Positions 47,703-59,560 of a DNA stretch of 64,000 nucleotides are shown in pieces (positions within the stretch are counted from its first letter, which is position 1; every line of letters starts with the position of its first letter). Both the position numbers and the translations under genes were made by a program. Below the pieces are notes generated by a model. It searched no databases. It was not told where the DNA came from and saw only the letters and a program-made list of their open reading frames with translations. Origin of the DNA: Owenia fusiformis (Eukaryota > Annelida > Polychaeta > Sabellida > Oweniidae); the NCBI GenBank assembly GCA_903813345.2, contig CAIIXF020000011.1, forward strand, positions 15,421,754 through 15,485,753, read 5' to 3'.

Positions 47703-47753
47703 AAATTAAATTTTTCTAAACAAATATTTGGTCCATGTTCTTCGTATTGTTGT
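47703..47753 (-). CDS. Candidate exon 7 of an unidentified minus-strand gene
   Basis: A 51-nt segment is bounded by an acceptor (TGGTCACTAG) and a donor (TT/GTAAGAGAT). Only one of its three frames is open, and that frame is the one required by the outgoing phase of the exon at 48530-48590: the split codon AA+A reads lysine, followed by QQYEEHGPNICLEKFN. It ends with two bases of a codon. The polypyrimidine tract is moderate. Function unknown. Confidence 0.4.
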
Positions 47754-48529
47754 CTAGTGACCATTAATTTGGAAAAACTGCTATTGTCCTTTGAGATTTT
47801 TGATCCTCCTGACCATGTATAGGTGATTGGACTGAAAAACATATTAGTTAAAAAAGTTAATTGTTTTACTCTGAAAAAACATTTTTAAATGGGTCATTCC
47901 CTGACCAAAAGATGCATGGCTTCATGTTTTGTGTTTTATTTTTATTTACTTTTGTGAAAAAACAATTTTTACATTAACTTATCATAATACTTATTTTTAT
48001 CTTATTAATTTATATTATAATTTAAAAACGCATCTTTAAAATGTTATGTAAAGATTACCAAACTGAAAATACATCTTCTATTTTAATTAATTTTGACTAA
48101 AAAGGTTAATTTTATTTTGGAAAATGAGTGATCAAGTATTATGAATATTTGTTTACTTTGAGAAAAGTGAATTTTGAAATGAGTTGGCAAAAGTGTTCCC
48201 AGTGCAAAATAGAGTGCATATTAGTATAGATATTTACTTATATCTAATTTTATATGGTAAACTGAAACATATGGCACAAGGTTTAAATGTCAAGGGAAAC
48301 ATTATCATATCATAAATGATAACATAATTCAGCTTAATGTATTTTGTAACAATAACCTTACTTAAAAGCTATGTAAACACAGACCTTGGGGAAAAGCTGC
48401 ATACAGTCAACATCCATTATAAATGTATGTAACTGCAGTTAGGGTCATCCAGGTAGTACCCAAACCTCAAACTAATTACGTTATTATGGACTATATTATT
48501 TAGTAGGTTAATGTAAGCGAATCACTTAC

Positions 48530-48590
48530 TTTTCAGGGCAGAATATCTTGATGTCATAATCATCTGGAGCTAGTGAGCGCACATCATTTT
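48530..48590 (-). CDS. Candidate exon 6 of an unidentified minus-strand gene
   Basis: On the minus strand, GATTTGCTTTCAGAG precedes a 61-nt segment followed by GTAAGTGATT, an excellent donor. The open frame reads NDVRSLAPDDYDIKIFCPE with balanced, protein-like codon use, unlike the repeat-derived frames around it. Two acceptors overlap (CAG/AG). Only the second keeps the frame open with the upstream exon, where the split codon G+AA gives glutamate. The upstream intron is only 127 bp. I do not recognise the family; the hydrophilic PDDYDIKIF segment looks like a folded cytosolic domain. One of the two best-supported exons of this gene. Confidence 0.55.
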
Positions 48591-48717
48591 CTCTGAAAGC
48601 AAATCAAAGTCAAAACATTAGTGGTTTTTACTAAACGGAGAATTTCCGCAATCTGATTTGCAGTTTAATAAAAATGATTAAACAGAACCGTATGGGGGAA
48701 ATAGTCAGAGGCTTTAC

Positions 48718-48794
48718 CATACAGGGTGTCAAACAAATATGTTCTCCCCTTGATTTCAAGAGTATGAATTTTTGCACAAAGTTGATCCAGGCAT
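48718..48794 (-). CDS. Candidate exon 5 of an unidentified minus-strand gene
   Basis: A 77-nt segment between an acceptor (AGAAGTTTCAG) and a donor (TATG/GTAAAGCC). Two frames are open. The one that joins in phase to the exon at 48530-48590 reads CLDQLCAKIHTLEIKGRTYL followed by FDTLY, with an amphipathic start and a beta-like TLEIKGRTYLFDTLYEND continuation into the next exon. Combined, the two exons give about 45 residues of continuous coding-like sequence. The product is not recognised. Confidence 0.5.
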
Positions 48795-48889
48795 CTGAAA
48801 CTTCTTGTAGAGTTGCTCCATGGAGCCTAGTTTTAAGTTGCTAAAGAACAATTGAATTAATTCGTCACAGTATCAATTTGATGATTGTT

Positions 48890-50090
48890 CATAGCCATGA
48901 ATTTAATAAAATATAAAAAGCCCGCTCAAATTTGCTCCAGTCTGATTGGCTTTTTTTCTTCAGTTTCAACAGATTGTTTTGGCTCAGAGAAGCCATATTT
49001 ATAACTTCTAAGGGGTTAAAATATAGGCGAGATATTAATCCCCAAAAAACATTGTATATTGTTTTAAACTTATTGCGTTCAATTCTGACAGTTGGTTGTT
49101 CTGTTGGTTGTCCTCTTGATTTCCTCAATATATTGGTGATACTGTGCTTACGATTTGGTCTCAAGATATATCTAAGGTATATATGATGTTTTCTGAGCAA
49201 TAACGCAGATGCGAGTAGGTATTTAGTTCACCACCAGGTGGCTCGTTCGGGTCAGATAGCATGGCGGGTATAGCAGAAAGTTCCCTTTAAATTAAATTAC
49301 ATTTGTTTTAGTGGTTCAATTTTCATATAATCCTTATGTATCTAATAGTTATGCAAATTGAAATACGTCCAGTAAAGGAAAATGTTATCTGTCCAATACA
49401 AGAAAAGATATTTCACTTTTTGTGATTTTGTAACATTGGGTCTATGGGGAGTCAACCCAAATGAGAAGTCAAACTTTCAAAAAAAATTTAATTTTCAAAG
49501 TTGATAAACAATTTTCGAAACCATATTTCAAGATGTACTTTTACATGTAGATTTCAAATATTGAATATTTTTTTGAATATTTAATGACGTAAATCAAGAT
49601 TATGTCTATTCGCATCTAGTCTATTATATTGGGACTGGATCTCTTTAACTATATACTATATATTCATCTTCCAAATAAATGTGGGTTGGGCTCAAGGCTG
49701 TAGGGAAAAAATTTGAAATATTTTACTTTTTCTGAGCTATCAGGGCAAGATTTGGCTTAACATCTTCTTTGACATACCTATTTTCTTAAAATGTATGGAT
49801 AAACTATCAATTTCAGCATTAAGAAGTGTAAATTCAGTTCAAAGCTTCTATAGAGGGAGTCCCACTTTTAGATTGTTAAGATTCACCATGTTTCAAGAGT
49901 AATATCAGCTGAAATAATGTTCATCCAGGGAGTTTCTTTTAAAATAATAAAAATATATGTTAGTCTTGAAGAAATAACCAAACTTCAATATACTTTGATA
50001 CTTGTCCATGATGGTTGAATGACCTATCTCCACTCATTGTTGCACCTTTAAGAATGCAGTGCAAAAGTGAGAATTTTAAAATCTTTGGTT
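48890..50090. other. Unassigned repeat-like and unique DNA
   Basis: TTTGGTCTCAAGATATATCT near 49154 recurs near 59455 as TTGGTCTCAAGATACATCT, pointing to an uncharacterised dispersed repeat. Open frames on both strands at 48889-49200 lack coding features. No gene supported. Confidence 0.4.
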
Positions 50091-50092
50091 GG

Positions 50093-50441
50093 TACCCTGC
50101 GTGCAGAGTCTAGTTAAACTACACTCTGCCTAGTAGAGACCATATTACAGTTTAGTAGCCCCGCCCCCACGACGGGTACCGGTGACAGTTTGGGTAATAA
50201 ATCCACCAATCAACGAGCTTGAAGAAACATACGCCAAAAGCGTTCTAATTAAATATGCGCATGTCATTGGTCAATTCCGGATTCAACGATGACGACAGAA
50301 GGAATGATCATATATAGAACGTCGGTCAAATTTGGCCGAGGAACACTGATTGGCGCGGTGAGTTCACGGGTTTATTTTAGTTTGAAAGAGTGAAGACGAA
50401 GCTCTCTTTTAAGAAGTGAAGTCAAATGAATGCAAAGGGTA
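50093..50441. mobile_element. 349-bp parent copy of the mini-element family
   Basis: It begins TACCCTGCGTGCAGAGTCTA and ends AAATGAATGCAAAGGGTA, and its two ends match, in reverse orientation, the complete 27437-27517 and 37533-37611 elements. The central 270 bp missing from those copies is relatively GC-rich, with TATATAGAACG near 50313 and GATTGGCGCGGTGAG near 50349. No open frame. Flanks CTTTGGTTGG and CTGATTGGA are only weakly alike. Confidence 0.7.
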
Positions 50442-50882
50442 CTGATTGGAGATGCTCACTCCATCACAAAGAATGAAGTACACAACTATGTATACAATTT
50501 CCTTGTTCTATCTGTCAATATATCAATTGTCCACTGGTTCCGCACAGCACACATTGTATCCATACAAGGTGTTTTCTGCATAGCAAGGATTGTTAATAGA
50601 GTCTCCTTTAGCCAAGACTAAGTGAAAACCTAACTAAAACACAATGGAATAATTCACTTCTAACTCACTAAATCCTACCATTTGACTTTTATGGGGATAA
50701 GGTTTCCAGACTCCCATTACTTAGCTTCTGTCTCAAGTTCATTGGCATGAGACATGCTCAGACTCACATCCCTAGATGAAATCTGGCTAAGGACCTGATT
50801 AAGTAAATATGTTAACATGACATTATCAACTCCAATCCTCTCCAGGTCAACGGGAGTCAATCAAGCAAGCTTACTTAAATTC

Positions 50883-51632
50883 ATAAATATGCTCATCATT
50901 TCCCTTCTTACTAAAATATGTTCATCATTTCCCTTCTTACTAAAATATGTTCATCATTTCACTCCTTACTAAAATATGATCATCATTTCCCTTCTTACTA
51001 AAATATGTTCATCATTTCCCTCCTTACTAAAATATGTTCATCATTTCCCTTATTACTAAAATATGTTCATCATTTCCCTCCTCACTAAAATATGTTCATC
51101 ATTTCCCTTATTACTAAAATATGTTCATCATTTCCCTTCTTACTAAAATATGTTCATCATTTCCCTCCTTACTAAAATATGTTCATCATTTCCCTTCTTA
51201 CTAAAATATGTTCATCATTTCCCTACTTACTAAAATATGTTCATCATTTCCCTTCTTACTAAAATATGTTCATCATTTCCCTTCTTACTAAAATATGTTC
51301 ATCATTTCCCTTCTTACTAGAATATGTTCATCATTTCCTTCTTACTAAAATATGTTCATCATTTCCCTTCTTACTAAAATATGTTCATCATTTTCCTTCT
51401 TACTAAAATATGTTCATCATTTCCCTATTTACTCAAATATGTTCATCATTTCCCTTCTTACTAAAATATGTTCATCATTTCCCTTCTTACTAAAATATGT
51501 TCATCATTTCCCTTCTTACTAAAATATGTTCATCATTTCCCTTCTTACTAAAATATGTTCATCATTTCCCTAATACTAAAATATGTTCATCATTTCCCTT
51601 CTTACTCAAATATGCTCATCATTTCCCATTTA
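50883..51632. repeat. Minisatellite, 29-bp unit (~26 copies)
   Basis: Unit AAATATGTTCATCATTTCCC plus TTCTTACTA, highly homogeneous, with rare changes. On the minus strand every unit reads TTTTAGTAAGAAGG, which contains a donor-like A/GTAAGA directly after an acceptor-like TTTTAG. It lies between candidate exons 4 and 5. Confidence 0.95.
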
Positions 51633-51758
51633 CAACCATAATTATAATAGGGTGGCTGGTAATTAATGGAATCATCCCTGCACGTCATATATTGTAGATG
51701 AGCATACACACGTTTCGAAATAATTTATAGCACTGATATGCTTATCCTTACTACTTAC

Positions 51759-51813
51759 TGCTTAAGAGACAATGGTTTGTACTTTGTAGGTTGCCTTGAC
51801 AATGTCATCGAAA
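51759..51813 (-). CDS. Candidate exon 4 of an unidentified minus-strand gene
   Basis: A 55-nt segment preceded by CCCTTTTTCTCATTTGTTTGAAAG (a strong pyrimidine tract, shown here in two parts: CCCTTTTTCTC and ATTTGTTTGAAAG) and followed by GTAAGTAGT. Taking two bases in and two out, it reads SMTLSRQPTKYKPLSLK and leaves CA, which with the first base of the exon at 48794 makes glutamine. So its phase is exactly that needed upstream of exon 5. The opposite strand is also open here, which weakens the case. Confidence 0.3.
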
Positions 51814-51829
51814 CTTTCAAACAAATGAG

Positions 51830-52770
51830 AAAAAGGGTACTTAATCTCAATGTAACCAAATCTAAACTGCTTAACGAATCGAATAAGTGAAATTGGCAGG
51901 TTTTCTTGATTTTCAAATATTACATCATGAAGACTAATTGTACGATAAAACTGCCTCGCTAACAGTTATTAATCATCATAAAATTTTATGACGTATGCCA
52001 TTGGTTGGTATTAACCTTTCCTTAATACGTTAGGATCTAGTATATGGCTCAGTTTAATAACTCTCAACGAGTCACTTTTGCGACCTTTTTCTATAATTTT
52101 ACATTTTATGAGTGTATCACAATGGACTTATGATGACTGCCCATAAAAGAAGGAAATCGGGTTAGATTACAGCATCCTTAATGGGGAGTTTATCGTTAAT
52201 CTGCAAAATCCAACAATCCTATAAATGATATTTTTTCCATTGAATAGAAAATCATGAATTATTGAGCTGGTTTTTATGATATAGTTAAAGTGATAAAGTG
52301 ATAGGGAGTTCCTTAAATAGCTATGAGATCAATACTTTCGGGTAAGTTTCTTCCCGCGGGAATCATTAAATGCTCATAGACAGCACATTGAAAATTGTCA
52401 TATCTATTATATGTGACACTCATTGATGGCTTATAGTATAAGACATTTACATTCCTTCTTTACCAAATTTAGTAATCACTTTAAAGTCAAGACAATTTCA
52501 TGGGTAATTTAGACTTGTTAAAATGCCAGACGCCTCACTTATTCCAAACCACTTCTTTTAGCCGACATGACCTCAAACCTTGATTTACAACCACTTACTC
52601 AATTAAAAGGAGGCATTTTCAAGTTGACTAGAGGCTCGTATTTCTTCTTTTACCATCAATTATAGCCTGCCACGCCATTAATAATGGACATAAATGTCAA
52701 TTTTTGGATTTTCAAAAAAGTATGTCCAGTTACAGGTGCGACATATTGATTGAAACTGCTCAAATGCTTA
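51830..52770. other. No supported feature
   Basis: Unique-looking AT-rich DNA between candidate exon 4 and the 26-bp minisatellite. A donor-like CTTAC at 52604 has no credible exon attached. Confidence 0.4.
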
Positions 52771-52774
52771 AAAC

Positions 52775-55700
52775 ACTCGAAATGATACAAGTACTGAAAC
52801 TAAGAAAAAAAATGATACAAGCACTGAAACTAAGGAAATGATACAAGCACTGAAACTAAGAAAAAAAATGATACAAGCACTGAAAGTAAGGAAATGATAC
52901 AAGCACTGAAAGTAAGGAAATGATACAAGCACTGAAACTAAGAAAATGATACAAGCACTGAAACTAAGAAAATAATACAAGCACTGAAACTAAAAAAATG
53001 TTACAAGCACTGAAACTAAGGAAATGATACAAGCACTGAAACTAAGGAAATGATACAAGCAATGAAACTAAGGAAATGATACAAGCACTGAAACTAAGGA
53101 AATGATACAAGCACTGAAACTAAGTAAATGATGCAAGCAATGAAACTAAGGAAATGATACAAGCATTGAAACTAAGGAAATGATACAAGCACTAAAACTA
53201 AGGAAATGATACAAGCACTGAAACTAAGGAAATGATGCTGCAAGCATTGAAACTAAGGAAATGATACAAGCAATGAAACTAAGCAAATCATACAAGCACT
53301 GAAACTATACGAAAATGATACAAGCACTGAAACTAAGGAAATGATACAAGCACTGGAACTAAGGAAATAATACAAGCACTGAAACTAATCCTTAATAATA
53401 CAAGCAATGAAACTACGGAAATGATACGAAGCACTAAAACTAAGGAAATGATACAAGCACTAAAACTAATCCTTAATAATACAAGCAATGAAACTACGGA
53501 AATGATACGAAGCACTAAAACTAAGGAAATGATACAAGCACTAAAACTAAGGAAATAATGCAAGCACTGAAACTAAGGAAATGATGCAAGCAATGAAACT
53601 AAGGAAATGATACAAGCATTGAGACTAAGAAAATGATGCAAGCACTGAAACTAAGGAAATGATGCAAGCATTGAAACTAAGAAAATGATGCAAGCATTGA
53701 AACTAAGGGAATAATACAAGCATTGAGACTAAGAAAATGATGCAAGCACTGAAACTAAGGAAATGATACAAGCAATGAAACTAAGGAAATGATACAAGCA
53801 CTGAAACTAAGGAAATGATACAAGCACTGAAACTAAGGAAATAATACAAGCACTGGAACTGAGGAAATAATAAAAGCATTGAAACTAAGGAAATGATACA
53901 AGCACTGAAACTAAGGAAATGATGCAAGCAATGAAACTACGGAAATGATCAAGCACTGAAACTAAGGAAATGATACAAGCATTAAGACTAAGAAAATGAT
54001 ATAAGCACTGAAACTAAGGAAATGATGCAAGCAATGAAACTACGGAAATGATCAAGCACTGAAACTAAGGAAATGATACAAGCATTGAGACTCAGAAAAT
54101 GATACAAGCACTGAAACTAAGGAAATGATACAAGCACTTAAACTAAGAAAATGATGCAAGCATTGAAACTAAGGAAATGATACAAGCACTGAAACTAAGG
54201 AAATGATGCAAGCAATGAAACTACGGAAATGATACAAGCATTGAGACTAAGAAAATGATGCAAGCACTGGAACTAAGGAAATGATACAAGCAATGAAACT
54301 AAGGAAATGATACAAGCATTGAAACTAAGGAAATGATACAAGCATTGAAACTAAGGAAATGATACAAGCACTGAAACTAAGGAAATGATGCAAGCAATGA
54401 GACTAAGAAAATGATGCAAGCACTGGAACTAAGGAAATGATACAAGCATTGAAACTAAGGAAATGATACAAGCATTGAGACTAAGAAAATGATGCAAGCA
54501 CTGGAACTAAGGAAATGATACAAGCATTGAAACTAAGGAAATGATACAAGCACTGAAACTAAGGAAATGATGCAAGCAATGAAACTACGGAAATGATACA
54601 AGCATTGAGACTAAGAAAATGATGCAAGCACTGAAACTAAGGAAATGATACAAGCATTGAAACTAAGGAAATAATACAAGCACTGAAACTAAGGAAATGA
54701 TACAAGCACTGAAACTAAGGAAATAATACAAGCACTGAAACTAAGGAAATGATGCAAGCACTGAAACTAAGGAAATGATACAAGCACTGAAACTAAGGAA
54801 AAAATAATACAAGCACTGAAACTAAGGAAATGATGCAAGCACTGAAACTAAGGAAATGATGCAAGCACTGAAACTAAGGAAATAATACAAGCACTGAAAC
54901 TAAGGAAATGATGCAAGCACTGAAACTAAGGAAATGATGCAAGCACTGAAACTAAGGAAATGATGCAAGCAATGAAACTACGGAAATGATACAAGCATTG
55001 AGACTAAGAAAATGATGCAAGCACTGAAACTAAGGAAATGATACAAGCATTGAAACTAAGAAAATGATGCAAGCATTGGAACTAAGGAAATAATACAAAA
55101 CTAATCCTTAATAATACAAGCAATGAAACTACGGAAATGATACGAAGCACTAAAACTAAGGAAATGATACAAGCACTAAAACTAAGGAAATAATGCAAGC
55201 ACTGAAACTAAGGAAATGATGCAAGCAATGAAACTAAGGAAATGATACAAGCATTGAGACTAAGAAAATGATGCAAGCACTGAAACTAAGGAAATGATAC
55301 AAGCATTGAAACTAAGAAAATGATGCAAGCATTGAAACTAAGGGAATAATACAAGCATTGAGACTAAGAAAATGATGCAAGCACTGAAACTAAGGAAATG
55401 ATACAAGCAATGAAACTAAGGAAATGATACAAGCACTGAAACTAAGGAAATGATACAAGCACTGAAACTAAGGAAATAATACAAGCACTGGAACTGAGGA
55501 AATAATACAAGCATTGAAACTAAGGAAATGATACAAGCACTGAAACTAAGGAAATGATGCAAGCAATGAAACTACGGAAATGATCAAGCACTGAAACTAA
55601 GGAAATGATACAAGCATTAAGACTAAGAAAATGATATAAGCACTGAAACTAAGGAAATGATGCAAGCAATGAAACTACGGAAATGATCAAGCACTGAAAC

Positions 55701-56565
55701 TTAGGAAATGATACAAGCATTGAGACTCAGAAAATGATACAAGCACTGAAACTAAGGAAATGATACAAGCACTTAAACTAAGAAAATGATGCAAGCATTG
55801 AAACTAAGGAAATGATACAAGCACTGAAACTAAGGAAATGATGCAAGCAATGAAACTACGGAAATGATACAAGCATTGAGACTAAGAAAATGATGCAAGC
55901 ACTGAAACTAAGGAAATGATACAAGCATTGAAACTAAGGAAATAATACAAGCACTGAAACTAAGGAAGTGATACAAGCACTGAAACTAAGGAAATAATAC
56001 AAGCACTGAAACTAAGGAAATGATGCAAGCACTGAAACTAAGGAAATGATACAAGCACTGAAACTAAGGAAAAAATAATACAAGCACTGAAACTAAGGAA
56101 ATGATGCAAGCACTGAAACTAAGGAAATGATGCAAGCACTGAAACTAAGGAAATAATACAAGCACTGAAACTAAGGAAATGATGCAAGCACTGAAACTAA
56201 GGAAATGATGCAAGCACTGAAACTAAGGAAATGATGCAAGCAATGAAACTACGGAAATGATACAAGCATTGAGACTAAGAAAATGATGCAAGCACTGAAA
56301 CTAAGGAAATGATACAAGCATTGAAACTAAGAAAATGATGCAAGCATTGGAACTAAGGAAATAATACAAGCACTGAAACTAAGGAAATGATGCAAGCACT
56401 GAAACTAAGGAAATAATACAAGCACTGAAACTAAGGAAATGATGCAAGCACTGAAACTAAGGAAATGATGCAAGCACTGAAACTAAGGAAATGATACAAG
56501 CACTGAAACTAATTATAAGGAAATGATACAATCACAAAAAATAAGTAAATGATGCAAGCATTAAA
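52775..56565. repeat. Minisatellite, 26-bp unit (~145 copies) with higher-order structure
   Basis: Unit AAACTAAGGAAATGATACAA plus GCACTG, period 26 bp, with variants ATGCAAGC, CATTGAGAC, CTACGG and ACTAATCCTTAATAATAC. Rare variants recur in the same order: the marker CTAATCCTTAATAATAC occurs at 53385, 53466 and 55101, and AAGGAAAAAATAATAC at 54795 and 56066. This shows a duplication of a block of about 1.6 kb, in which the second copy lacks about 364 bp (14 units). No coding capacity. Confidence 0.95.
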
Positions 56566-56569
56566 ACTG

Positions 56570-58275
56570 TTGAACTATTGAATTGATTGCAATAGTTGCA
56601 ACTCAATTTACAGTATACACCAGACTTTTGTTGGATAAACATCAGGGAAAATATAGATCATTTTGAGTATTGGATTTCAGAATAATGGGTTCAAAGTGCT
56701 TGGTTTGAGAGTATCAGGTTTCGGAGTAATGGATTTTGGAGTAATGGCATGTCTCCCTTGGACCAACAAGCAGAAAATAATAATCACAAAAAACAGAAAT
56801 AATTCATGAAATGTTTATCTTGATCTGATCCTGATGAATGTGACTTGAAATGCAACCAATTTAAAGTAGTGTACATACTCATTAATTTACTCATTGTCAT
56901 AACGGTAAACTTAACTGTCATCAATCAATGAACTTAAAGTAACAGGGTGTGCCAAAAAATAACCCAACCTAATGTATGTTTATACCTCAGTCATTCAGCA
57001 TGCGTTTAAGGTCATATTAACCACAATTAAACCTTGTTCAATGTTCCTTCAGTGTACCAGGTTTCATTGTTCTATCCCCAATGATCACAATTTTATAGCC
57101 ATTTTCAAAACAATGCTCCAAATGCTGAAATGTGCCACACTCACCAGACATGAAACATAGCAGATTTTTATCTGAGGGACTACTGCCTATACTAACAGCC
57201 CTTGAAACATTATAATTGAAACAAGAGATAATATAAGAAGGAAAGTGTGAGCCATTCACAAGATGTTGCTCGAGTAGTGAACAACTCCACACGAAATATT
57301 TTAGTTAGCCCCCAGTCTTGTTGCCAGCTTTCTATAGCATGTTTTGTAAAATAATGTAGCTATAAAATCGTGACCTTCATGGAAAGACCAATGAAACTTA
57401 GTAGAAGCTAAGAACATTGAACAAACGTAAATTGTGCCAAAAGGTGACCCTGCTGAATAACTTAGTTCAGATAAAACTGAAATGAAATCTCAAAGATAGT
57501 GATTTTCAGATCTTCAGTACAGCAGCATCAGAAAACTCCAGATTTGAAGGATAACTCAAAATTCAAAATTTTTGTAATATTTCTGCTGTTTTGTCAAGCA
57601 TGGTTTCATCAACCCATGTATTATCTTGCAATTGAAAAAGAATGATCACTGAGAAGACTACATTCTCTATTATAGTACTATACCCATGGATGCTGTAGCT
57701 AAGTGAGACGGTGAAGCAGTTAAAACAATATCACTTAGTTATTAGTAATGTGTACTGTATCACACATTTCTATTCTATAACTCATCTATTCAGTACTATA
57801 TATTATAATAGTATATTTATAGTACATTTTTATTGATTAGATATTTTTTAGATTTTACTGAAACGGTGAAAAAATCTTATTGGAATAGTTTAAGATCCTT
57901 TTGAAATCCCTAGTTACTGACCTCCCTTGTATTGGGAAGTATTCTGAAAGAATCATGGGAACCTATATCCTCCTTTTATTACAATGTAATAAAATGTCTG
58001 CTTTATAATTGTTAGACTAGTCTTAAATCTAGATTAAATTTAATACAAAACATAAAAGCATTTGCAATAACATCATAATGGATGAGTTCCCTAACAATGG
58101 GGCAATAAACGGCCCAATAAACCAAGCATATTTATCAATTACGATGAAAAAACGCTGGTGTGTTTATGAGCAAGAATGTTAAAAATGTATAGATCTTCAT
58201 TTTTTCTAAGCTTGCTTTAATCAAAACAAAAGATAAGAGTTCTTGCACGGAAATGAGTAAGATCAAAGTCTATTT
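56570..58275. other. Mostly unassigned; possible single mariner-like end
   Basis: ACAGGGTGTGCCAAAAAATA at 56942 resembles a Tc1/mariner terminus, but no inverted partner was found. An unrecognised 84-codon frame lies on minus at 57292-57038. The candidate microexon at 57145-57171 is listed separately. Confidence 0.35.
57145..57171 (-). CDS. Candidate 27-nt microexon 3
   Basis: A 27-nt segment lies between GTAGTCCCTCAG and a strong donor (CTG/GTGAGTGTG). In phase it would add KNLLCFMS. It could as easily be part of the longer open frame 57292-57038, which is itself unrecognised. Included only because both borders are good and the phase (two in, one out) fits its neighbours. Confidence 0.15.
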
Positions 58276-58277
58276 AC

Positions 58278-58340
58278 TCCATACGAGCTTTGCCATTCCT
58301 GGAATTCCATGACTGTCAATCATATCATTGTCATTATTTC
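58278..58340 (-). CDS. Candidate exon 2 of an unidentified minus-strand gene
   Basis: A 63-nt segment follows GATGTCCCCTTATTCAG, a good acceptor. One frame is open and reads NNDNDMIDSHGIPGMAKLVW. The donor (GGA/GTAAATA) is weaker. If it is not used, the frame ends three codons later at TAG, so this could instead be a terminal exon. Incoming phase matches the candidate first exon (G+GA, glycine). Confidence 0.3.
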
Positions 58341-58430
58341 CTGAATAAGGGGACATCATTTCTCCAAGGTGTTTGCAACAGAAGCACGATGCTTAGTATT
58401 GATTTTCGGAAATGTTTTCACATATATTCT

Positions 58431-59560
58431 TAAAGAGGCAGTGTCTGGTTTAATTAGAGAATTGTCCCCTGTAAATTTTTGCATTGGGATATGTAAGACA
58501 GGTTCATCCGTCTGCTTATAAACTGTTAGATACCATGCAACTCTTACGTCAGATATTTGAAAATAAATTAAAATCTTGAATCTGATTGGCTGCCTGGGTT
58601 CAAGTCATGTGACAACACTCATTGTCATGTGACGACAGGAATTCCCTTTGATGTTGGAAAGCTCAAATTGCATTCAATTCCAATATTGGGTTGTTCATGG
58701 TGTTGAATTTTTCAATATTTCTGAAATACTGTGCTGATAACTCCCTATACACACTGTACTATATGAAAACAAGCGGTGCGCAAGGTGCGGATATTAACAG
58801 TCATTTTTTAAAGTAGTGGATACCTAATAAAAGGGAAATTGTGTCTATAGTTGTGTTCTTCATTCTTTAACAATGTACCAAGCATCCATATCCAAGAATT
58901 TGAAATTGCTGCTTTAATACACTGTTTACACCGCCTTCATTCAGTATTGGTGATCGAGATAACCAATCCATACAAATTATTTTTCATTTGAAAGTCATAA
59001 ATTTTCTGTGTGAATTTTTTTAAAATTGACATTGATCGGATATGTGCTAAACAAGCCGTGCGAATATCATCACTTTATGGATATCCGCAGTGCTTGTTTA
59101 GAGGTGGCAAATTTTCGTTTCATGTTTCCCATTTTGTTTTAAACCATACAGAAGCCTTTCAACTTTCAAAATGCAAATACAACTTGTGTTGAAAGGTCAT
59201 CTTGTTCATCAGTATAGAATGAATGCTGCAATCTCCAATCATATGCCTTGGAGAGAGTATATTGCTTGACGTGTCGCTATAGAATATACACCTATTTACA
59301 CAATTCCTTTATTAGGGTACCTCGTAACCAACAAGCTTTAGTTTGTGAAATATTGCAAATTCACAATTAAGAAATGACCATTATTATCCCAATGCTCACA
59401 TAATATCCGCACCGCTTGTATTCGTATAGCACAGTCTGTATAGGGTATATAAGTTGGTCTCAAGATACATCTAAGGTGTGTAAAATATCATATAAGTGGT
59501 GATAATGGGACATCACTGATTATACATTAGAGAAACTTAGGACACTGCATCTTTAAAGAC
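58431..59560. mobile_element. 1.1 kb foldback element with two tiers of arms
   Basis: Outer arms: CTTAAAGAGGCAGTGTCTGG near 58431 against the complement of AGGACACTGCATCTTTAAAG near 59540. Inner arms: ACTCCCTATACACACTGTAC and AACAAGCGGTGCG near 58740-58800 against CCGCACCGCTTGTATTCGTA and GTCTGTATAGGGTATATAAG near 59408-59450. A third match, CCTAATAAA...GGAATTGTGT-like, lies near 58823 and 59308. A 60-codon frame inside (59010-59192) has no recognisable domain. Confidence 0.65.

Noticed and set aside
48889-49200. 103-codon minus-strand and 84-codon plus-strand frames
   Set aside because: Mutually overlapping, AT-rich, no recognisable domain and no splice context.
49799-49865. Exon-like segment with donor ATAG/GTATGTC on minus
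   Set aside because: The only open frame ends in a stop codon exactly at the donor.
50883-51632. CRISPR-like regular 29-bp repeats
   Set aside because: There are no spacers; units are directly adjacent and slightly variable, and the context is a eukaryotic genome.
51765-51895. Plus-strand open stretch opposite candidate exon 4
   Set aside because: It has no start or splice borders of its own that I trust, but it does lower confidence in exon 4.
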